From Labrenzia sp. THAF82 (lineage in GTDB: Bacteria; Pseudomonadota; Alphaproteobacteria; Rhizobiales; Stappiaceae): a stretch of DNA of 64,000 nucleotides. A model generated the notes under the pieces. The model worked only from the letters and a program-made list of their open reading frames with translations. It searched no databases and was not told the DNA's origin. Of this stretch, positions 58,931 to 64,000 are shown one piece after another (the stretch's first letter is position 1; every line of letters starts with the position of its first letter). The stretch lies in assembly GCF_009363435.1 (NCBI RefSeq), contig NZ_CP045354.1, positions 2,136,501-2,200,500 on the forward strand, in the 5' to 3' direction. Made by a program: the position numbers and the translations under genes.

Positions 58931-59007
58931 GCACAAGACAGGAGTCGAACCTGTTGCTTCCGGGTAACATTCCCGGTGTTCTACCGTTGAACTACATGCG
59001 CTTGTGC
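58927..59007 (-). tRNA. tRNA-like element A, Gly-type body with encoded CCA
   Basis: On the minus strand: D-arm GTTC/GAAC with loop AACGGTA, anticodon stem CCGGG/CCCGG with loop AATGTTA, variable AAGCA, T-arm ACAGG/CCTGT with loop TTCGACT, then CTTGTGC-T-CCA. The body and discriminator T resemble tRNA-Gly. Position 33 is A instead of U and the formal anticodon is UGU. Two acceptor pairings exist: GCGCATG at 59001-58995 (one mismatch, one G-U at 3-70) or a perfect GCACAAG at 59007-59001 that leaves 6 extra bases before the D-arm. Confidence 0.55.
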
Positions 59008-59292
59008 CGGAATGTTCAAAACAACGTCCGTACGTGATTGCGACAGTGTCGGATCACGCGAGTGGCAAAAATAGCCTAACCGCTGACATTTGGTCCGAAA
59101 ATCTGACCGGCGAAAGGGTGATAATACAAAACAGGCGACGAGCTCAAGTGTGAAAAGGCTTACTATTCCCGAATGATGCAAATGGGCAACTGTTAGTGGT
59201 AATTTTGTCACATCCACATTTCGCGCTGCTGTTCTTCCTTCAGAGCGTAACGAGTTTAGTGTTTCCTGTGACAATCTGCACTGCGACGATAA

Positions 59293-59619
59293 TCAGCAAC
59301 GGCACGCTGGTGTGCAGCAGGCGCGAACTGTTTCATGGTTGTTGCAGCAATCCTCAAGGAGATACCGGATCAATGCGCCCATCGCCGTAAAATCCACCTT
59401 GTAACAAATCTGTCTTGATCTCCGGTTCGCTGTGATCAGGCCTGCATCGGCCATGTTCGACAAATGAAATGATGTTCGCGACGGTGTTCCCTCGGATGCC
59501 TCTGCAATCTCTCCGGCGGTCATGCCGTCAGGGCCCGCCGCAACCAGTCTCTTTAAGATCCGCAACCGTGTCGCGCTGGAAATCGCGGAAAGGGCGGAAA
59601 GTGCTTCGGCTTCATTCAT
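59293..59619 (-). CDS. ArsR-family regulator with Cys-rich C-terminus
   Basis: A 108-residue ArsR/SmtB winged-helix protein: A-T-R-L-R-I-L-K-R-L, then G-T-P-S-R-T-S-F-H-L-S-N-M-A-D-A-G-L as the recognition part. The C-terminal tail has a C-C pair (D-C-C-N-N) and later C-C-T-P-A-C-R-C, six Cys suited to thiol-binding metalloids such as As(III) or Sb(III). Divergent from the DUF6428 gene across a gap with two inverted repeats. Confidence 0.87.
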   Translation of the reverse strand: MNEAEALSALSAISSATRLRILKRLVAAGPDGMTAGEIAEASEGTPSRTSFHLSNMADAGLITANRRSRQICYKVDFTAMGALIRYLLEDCCNNHETVRACCTPACRC

Positions 59620-59620
59620 A

Positions 59621-59638
59621 TTTCAAACTTTCTTGAAA
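59621..59638. promoter_or_regulatory. Inverted repeat TTTCAA-N6-TTGAAA, ArsR operator candidate 1
   Basis: Perfect 6-base arms with a 6-base spacer, directly upstream of the ArsR start (59619). The same layout recurs at 59663-59680, so the pair probably binds the ArsR protein. Confidence 0.7.
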
Positions 59639-59662
59639 TTTCAATTGATCCATGAAAATATA

Positions 59663-59680
59663 TTTCAATAAATTTTGAAA
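59663..59680. promoter_or_regulatory. Inverted repeat TTTCAA-N6-TTGAAA, ArsR operator candidate 2
   Basis: Second copy with identical arms and spacer length, ending 4 bases before the DUF6428 Shine-Dalgarno. Centre-to-centre distance between copies is 42 bases, four helical turns, so both would face the same side of DNA. Confidence 0.72.
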
Positions 59681-59694
59681 TGAAAGGAGACGAT

Positions 59695-60168
59695 ATGTCA
59701 TTAAGTGATCTTATGGAAACACTTCAGGCACTGCCGAGTGAAGCGCCGGTCGTATTTCTGACAGATGAGGGCGAAATTGGAGCGGGTTATCATGTCACTG
59801 AACTCAAGCTGTCTCATGTAACCAGCATCGACTGCGGCACACGCATTGCCAATTGGTCCGAGGCAGCGCTCCAGTTGCTCGATGGCGCGAATGGTCGCCA
59901 TATGACGGTTGGAAAACTGAGCGCCATCCTCGGACAAAGCATGTCCAGGGTCAGCGGCCTGGCGACCGTGCCTCTGAAAGCGGAGTTCGCGCACGGAAAC
60001 GAGGGAATGCAACTCTATGGGATCGATACACCCGAATTGACGGGTGCGAAGGTCATTGTTCGGCTGACGCAGCTTCGCGCGCAGTGCAAACCGGCACTGG
60101 AGATGCCTGCAAACCAAAACCTGTCCAGCTGTTGTGGGGTCTCGCCACAGTCTCAATGCTGCGGTTAA
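59695..60168 (+). CDS. DUF6428 protein, Cys-rich tail
   Basis: About 157 residues. The N-terminus L-S-D-L-M-E-T-L-Q-A-L-P, then Y-H-V-T-E-L-K and C-G-T-R-I-A-N-W matches a small family that travels with arsenic resistance genes. The C-terminus carries S-S-C-C-G and Q-C-C-G, pairs that could bind metalloid. ATG 59695 was chosen for AAGGAG at 59684-59689. Divergently expressed with ArsR under the shared repeats. Function unknown. Confidence 0.78.
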   Translation: MSLSDLMETLQALPSEAPVVFLTDEGEIGAGYHVTELKLSHVTSIDCGTRIANWSEAALQLLDGANGRHMTVGKLSAILGQSMSRVSGLATVPLKAEFAHGNEGMQLYGIDTPELTGAKVIVRLTQLRAQCKPALEMPANQNLSSCCGVSPQSQCCG

Positions 60169-60194
60169 TGAGGCCTGCGCTGTAACCAAGGCTT

Positions 60195-60227
60195 CCCTGG
60201 CACAGTCATTTTCAGACTCTGCCAGGG
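60195..60227. terminator. Inverted repeat between convergent genes
   Basis: CCCTGGCA (60195-60202) pairs with TGCCAGGG (60220-60227), loop 17 bases, no U-tract. It lies between the DUF6428 and di-haem cytochrome genes, so it may be a weak bidirectional terminator. Confidence 0.5.
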
Positions 60228-60233
60228 GTGACG

Positions 60234-62381
60234 TTAAAGGGTCTTGATATACTCCAGGAGCGCGTCGAGCTGTTCCGGATTGTCCCTGAAAAACCGGGTG
60301 CTGTATTCGTGACCCGTGTTGCTGTTGCCCGGCAGCGAGGTGTCGACCACAAAGCCACCGGCGTCGATGAAGCCGAGCGTATCTGGATCGTATGTTCTGC
60401 TGCCGACTTCAAACGTCTTCTGGCGGCACAGTCGTTGGCCTGTTTCAGCATCGATTTCTTCGCCTGTCTCCGGGCATTCCGCCGGCAACATGAGCTGACG
60501 CATCGTTCTGATTGATCCATTGTGCAGATAGGGTGCAGTTGCCCATATGCCGTTCAAGGGTCTGGCCTTGTACACAAACAGCCGTTGTCGGGCCGCCTCC
60601 GCGTCCGCGGCGGACGTATCGCCATCCGTCGACGGTTCGTTCCGTCTTAGGATCTCGCGGATTTTAGACCGCAAAATACCGTCACGGGAAATGTCGAGAC
60701 CCTGTACCCAGTCGATCAGATCATCGCGTTCCGCCTCTTCTATGGCGTCTATCAGGATGCGAATACGCTTCAGATTGCTTGCATCCTGCGCTTCAACAAG
60801 GCGGGCCTGTACCCGCTCAAGAAATGCCCGCCGCTCTTCCGGTTGGCCCAGCATGATGGCATCAAGCGTGTTTTGGGGATCGTTGAGAACCTTGTTCACG
60901 ATCACGCCGCGCACTGCGTAGCTGACAAGCTCCGCACCGCCGCCTTGAGACGAAAAGCGGTGTTTGTCAGTTAGTGGAAACGTCAGTGGGAGAAAGGCTT
61001 TGACCTGTCCGTTGATTTCTTTCGAGATGGGATAGACCTGACCCAAAAAATTTCCGGCCATCTGGGCATCTGTCCCGAGTTTCTCAACTGAAACACGTTC
61101 TGCTTCTATGCGCCGGTTTGGGTCGTCGCGTTTGAAGGCCGTGGTCAGTTCGGTATTGTCCAGCCGGCCATCATGGCATTCAAGACAGCGTTGCTCATAA
61201 AGTGCCTTGCCGCGCTCCACCATGGAGGGGCCGTTGTCGGCTGCCGGCTGAAAATTGATCTTGCCCAGAACGTCTTCCGGCCATTCGGGCGACTGCAAGT
61301 CCCAGAGCAAGGCCTCCAGCTTAAAAAGACCGTCAGCCTTGATCGAAGAGGCATGTCCGATACAAATCGTGTTGTCGAGGCCGCCCCAGATGCTCTTCCA
61401 AACCTGAGTCAACCGGCCCAGGAAACCAGTATCTTCAGCGAGGCACTCAGACAGTTTGCCGTCGATCGGGTTATAGTTGAGGCCTCCAAATACACCGAGA
61501 ACTTCGCCGACATTCCGGCCCAACGCACCCGCCCCTTCGTTGGCCACGCTCGCGTTCCACTGGACGAAATCGTGCTGCGGCGTGTCCCAAATGAACGGGT
61601 AACTAACCGGTGCATTGGCGCGCTTGCCGTTCTCATCGTCCAGGCCTTGTGCGGAAACCGAGACGGCATTGAAGATGGCGCCGATGGCGTCAAGCCGTGA
61701 AAATCCGTACTCATGATCTCCCTTGTTCAGCTCATTCCAGGCTGAACGTGTTTGGGCCAGTTCGGTGAGCTGCTTCTTCAGTGTCGTCTTGTCGCCAGCT
61801 GTTGTTGTCGGTTGACCGAGGACCTTTTCGGCGAAGCGTTCGAACCTGGCTTCATCTTCAACGGTTGCCGTGAGCGCGTCCTCTAGAGACCACATGAAGC
61901 CTTCGAAGTCGGCCATTGCCGGCGCGCCGTCTATCAGGAGCTTCTTGTCGTTGAACTCGATCTGCCCGGTGTGGCAGGCGGAGCATGTCAGTCCGAGCCA
62001 CTCGGTTGAAACCGGTGCAAGCGGGTCATCATCGGCAATCTTGTCACGGGTGAAGCCGATGGGCAGCCCATCAGGATTGAGGGGTGTCGGCTTTTGCGGC
62101 AAGTACCGGAAAGTGTCCAGGTGATTGCTGTCGGAAAAGGGCGCTTGTGAGCCTGCCTGTTCAAGTGCCAGGAACCAGGCATAGGGCATGACCCTGGACC
62201 CTTGCGGTGTAAACCAGAATTCCTGTTGCGCTTGTGCATCCCAGTTCTGGCAAAGGGTGATCTCACCATCGAAGGCTCCATCAAAACTTGCGGGGACACA
62301 TTCTTCTGCTGATGCTGCTACTGAAAGGCTGGTTGTGGCAATTGCTACGATCAATAAGCTGAAAATCTTGAGTATTTTCAT
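60234..62381 (-). CDS. Periplasmic di-haem cytochrome, RoxA/cytochrome-c-peroxidase-like
   Basis: A 715-residue exported protein. Signal peptide to about residue 25 (A-A-S-A). Two haem c sites are present: C133-S-A-C-H137 and C399-L-E-C-H403. A late W-A-T-A-P-Y-L-H-N-G-S-I motif is typical of the MauG/RoxA/di-haem peroxidase superfamily, and the length fits the RoxA-like branch (rubber oxygenase relatives) better than small peroxidases. GAGG lies 8 bases before the ATG. The substrate is unknown. It is flanked by ArsR/DUF6428 and ArsR/permease modules. Confidence 0.83.
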   Translation of the reverse strand: MKILKIFSLLIVAIATTSLSVAASAEECVPASFDGAFDGEITLCQNWDAQAQQEFWFTPQGSRVMPYAWFLALEQAGSQAPFSDSNHLDTFRYLPQKPTPLNPDGLPIGFTRDKIADDDPLAPVSTEWLGLTCSACHTGQIEFNDKKLLIDGAPAMADFEGFMWSLEDALTATVEDEARFERFAEKVLGQPTTTAGDKTTLKKQLTELAQTRSAWNELNKGDHEYGFSRLDAIGAIFNAVSVSAQGLDDENGKRANAPVSYPFIWDTPQHDFVQWNASVANEGAGALGRNVGEVLGVFGGLNYNPIDGKLSECLAEDTGFLGRLTQVWKSIWGGLDNTICIGHASSIKADGLFKLEALLWDLQSPEWPEDVLGKINFQPAADNGPSMVERGKALYEQRCLECHDGRLDNTELTTAFKRDDPNRRIEAERVSVEKLGTDAQMAGNFLGQVYPISKEINGQVKAFLPLTFPLTDKHRFSSQGGGAELVSYAVRGVIVNKVLNDPQNTLDAIMLGQPEERRAFLERVQARLVEAQDASNLKRIRILIDAIEEAERDDLIDWVQGLDISRDGILRSKIREILRRNEPSTDGDTSAADAEAARQRLFVYKARPLNGIWATAPYLHNGSIRTMRQLMLPAECPETGEEIDAETGQRLCRQKTFEVGSRTYDPDTLGFIDAGGFVVDTSLPGNSNTGHEYSTRFFRDNPEQLDALLEYIKTL

Positions 62382-62764
62382 TGTATCTTCCTCAATTCAA
62401 CTTGGAAATACAATTAAAAGGTGTGTCAGGTTGTATAATAGAAATACTTCTTTACGTTAGGTTAGCTCGTATTTTGTGTCAATGAAATGAGACTTGTTCA
62501 TTTCCTTCTGAAGTTTATTTGAATGCGAGGTTGCTTTGGCTGCTGCGGCCTTTCGCAAATAAGCCAGAGGTTGTTTTTCTCTGTGCTCGTGGTTGCCTTG
62601 GCAGCAAAATCAGGTCAGCCGTCCCACGGCGGCATTTGCCGATTTTCCCAAGAAGCAAGTCGATGAAAATTCTGACCTTTGGAGTGAGGACGTTGGATTT
62701 GGAGCCATTGACACTGCGATAAAAACTATATAACTAGAAATATAGTTATATTAGTGAGGTCAAC
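62382..62764. other. Divergent promoter region, cytochrome and second ArsR
   Basis: About 380 bases. Contains the ArsR-type inverted repeat at 62728-62751 and an AT-rich stretch near 62400-62460 that should carry the cytochrome promoter. A 67-codon plus frame (62519-62722) has no features. Confidence 0.55.
62728..62751. promoter_or_regulatory. Inverted repeat, operator candidate of second ArsR
   Basis: Perfect 9-base arms ATATAACTA (62728-62736) and TAGTTATAT (62743-62751) with spacer GAAATA, 13 bases upstream of the ArsR start. The 24-base site is typical ArsR form and differs from the TTTCAA repeats of the first ArsR, so the two regulators probably do not cross-bind. Confidence 0.75.
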
Positions 62765-63097
62765 ATGGAACCGGAAGTGGCTGCACAAGGCTTTGCCGCG
62801 CTGGGCTCTGAAGCCCGGCTCCAGGTGGTTTTGACGCTGGTGAAAGCAGGGCAGAGTGGTTTGAGTGTGGGGGATATTCAATCCCGCACAGGAATGGCTG
62901 CATCAACCCTTGCGCATCACTTGAAGTTTCTGTCTTCCGCCGGATTGGTGTTGCAGGAAAAGGACGGGCGCACGGTGATCAATCGTGCCGCCTTTGCTCA
63001 TTTGGAGAACCTTGCCGGCTATATCCTGAAGGAATGCTGTTCTGACGAAGCCGATTGCGGTGAACCGAAAATGGCGAGGCGGGCGGCAAATGACTGA
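62765..63097 (+). CDS. ArsR-family regulator
   Basis: A 110-residue protein. S-E-A-R-L-Q-V-V-L-T-L-V then G-M-A-A-S-T-L-A-H-H-L-K-F-L is the winged-helix core. The C-terminal K-E-C-C-S-D-E-A-D-C-G gives a C-C-x5-C set for As(III)-like ligand. It overlaps the permease gene by 8 bases, so the two are translationally coupled, and a perfect inverted repeat lies 13 bases upstream. Confidence 0.88.
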   Translation: MEPEVAAQGFAALGSEARLQVVLTLVKAGQSGLSVGDIQSRTGMAASTLAHHLKFLSSAGLVLQEKDGRTVINRAAFAHLENLAGYILKECCSDEADCGEPKMARRAAND

Positions 63098-64000
63098 TGC
63101 GGCAAACAATCTTCGGACACCCCACTGCGTGGCAGAAGCAAGCTGCTGCCCGCCAAAACCCGACAACAGCAAGGCGCTGAAACCTCGCTGGACATGGAAG
63201 ACCTTCCCCGGTCGAAACTATATTCTGTCGACCTGGGCGATTGTGATCGCCGGTCCGCTTCTGGTCCTGGTGTTTGACAGCGGGCAGTTCGTTCCATTTG
63301 TCAGTTTTGCGATCTCTGCCTTTGGCGGCACGTTGCCATATATTGCCTTTGCCGCTGCGCTGATCGCGTGGCTCAAGGCTGCCGGGGCCGAAGCCTATGT
63401 TGGGCGGGCATTTGAGGGTCGTGAAGCGCAGGCAATTGTCCTTGCGGCTCTTTTCGGAGGGCTCGCACCGTTTTGCTCCTGCGAAGTCATTCCATTTATC
63501 GCCGGTTTGCTGGCGGTTGGAGCGCCGCTTTCCGCAATCATGGCGTTCTGGTTGTCATCGCCGCTGATTGACCCGCCAACACTGCTGATCACGGCCGGTG
63601 CGCTCGGATGGTCGTTCGCCATCGGAAAGGCGGTGTTTGCAGTCTCACTCGGTCTCTTTGGTGGATTTCTCGTTTCGGTGCTGTTGAAATTGGGCGTCTT
63701 TTCCAGCCCGGTGAAATCCGGTTCCATGGCGGGTGGGTGCGGTTGCGGCGCATCACCTTTGACAGGCCGTCCGGTTTGGCGGTTCTGGGGGGAGGTGGAA
63801 CGCCGGCAAAAATTTTCAGATGAGCTCAAGAACAATGCCCTTTTCCTGATCAAATGGCTTGCACTTGCCTACGTGCTTGAAGCTGCGTTGGTCGCCTATG
63901 TACCGGCCGATCTGATTGCAGGTGTCGTAGGAGGGACTGGGCTAGGCTCCATCGTGATTTCAGCGCTTGTCGGCATGCCCGCCTACCTGAACAGCTACGT
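63090..64000 (+). CDS. ArsP-type permease (DUF318), 3' end outside window
   Basis: Begins ATG 63090 inside the ArsR 3' end and is open to the window edge (303 codons seen). An N-terminal tail with C-C-P-P precedes membrane helices at about 50-70, 75-95, 120-145, 155-180. The family hallmark P-F-C-S-C-E-V-I-P-F-I is present, and G-G-C-G-C-G is a cytosolic Cys cluster. ArsP proteins export trivalent organoarsenicals; others in the family may transport different substrates. Confidence 0.85.
   Translation, partial: MTDAANNLRTPHCVAEASCCPPKPDNSKALKPRWTWKTFPGRNYILSTWAIVIAGPLLVLVFDSGQFVPFVSFAISAFGGTLPYIAFAAALIAWLKAAGAEAYVGRAFEGREAQAIVLAALFGGLAPFCSCEVIPFIAGLLAVGAPLSAIMAFWLSSPLIDPPTLLITAGALGWSFAIGKAVFAVSLGLFGGFLVSVLLKLGVFSSPVKSGSMAGGCGCGASPLTGRPVWRFWGEVERRQKFSDELKNNALFLIKWLALAYVLEAALVAYVPADLIAGVVGGTGLGSIVISALVGMPAYLNSY

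Overview
The window looks like chromosomal DNA of a marine alphaproteobacterium of the Hyphomicrobiales, most likely a Roseibium/Labrenzia/Stappia relative. This is inferred from gene content: DUF930, DUF992, DUF3775 and ELM1-family proteins are typical of that order, as is a trxB/LysR/ELM1/Lrp/greA/carB/carA/yqeY/dnaG/rpoD backbone. No search was run. There is no CRISPR array, phage, integrase or insertion sequence.

1-12 kb is accessory metabolism and envelope: a carboxymuconolactone-decarboxylase fragment, a fatty acid desaturase, a divergent MarR/esterase pair with a clear operator, a SelW-like redox protein, a kinase-fold protein beside a GMC oxidoreductase, an acyltransferase-like membrane protein, and two tandem L,D-transpeptidases followed by an anchored CxxC protein. 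11-19 kb is a beta-mannoside system: a LacI regulator converges on an operon of binding protein, two permeases, ATPase and GH2 beta-mannosidase, with a palindromic operator upstream and a strong hairpin after the binding-protein gene. 19-26 kb holds a glyoxalase, two small membrane proteins, a RidA/TetR divergent pair, a PAS protein, a secreted caspase-like protein with a peptidoglycan-binding domain, and an aspartate aminotransferase. 26-30.4 kb is a minus-strand glycolipid or polyprenyl-sugar cluster: GT2, a polytopic membrane protein, a methyltransferase and a flippase-like protein.

31-53 kb is mainly housekeeping: a divergent EF-G paralogue, MsrP without an adjacent MsrQ, thioredoxin reductase, GreA, carbamoyl-phosphate synthase (carB and carA split by XRE and MerR regulators and an AT-rich gap), YqeY, primase and the primary sigma factor. 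52.7-57 kb carries a TonB-like DUF930 protein with a pure 17-unit hexamer repeat, a PAAR-metallopeptidase protein that looks like a type VI effector with a partner gene, and an MFS exporter. 57-59 kb has a slipin gene preceded by two tandem, non-canonical tRNA-like cloverleaves. 59.3-64 kb is a metalloid-type region: two ArsR regulators with clear inverted-repeat operators, a DUF6428 protein, a RoxA/peroxidase-like di-haem cytochrome and an ArsP-type permease that runs off the window.

The strongest candidates for something undescribed are the paired tRNA-like elements (58861-59007) and the PAAR-M91 effector with its neighbour (53921-55457).
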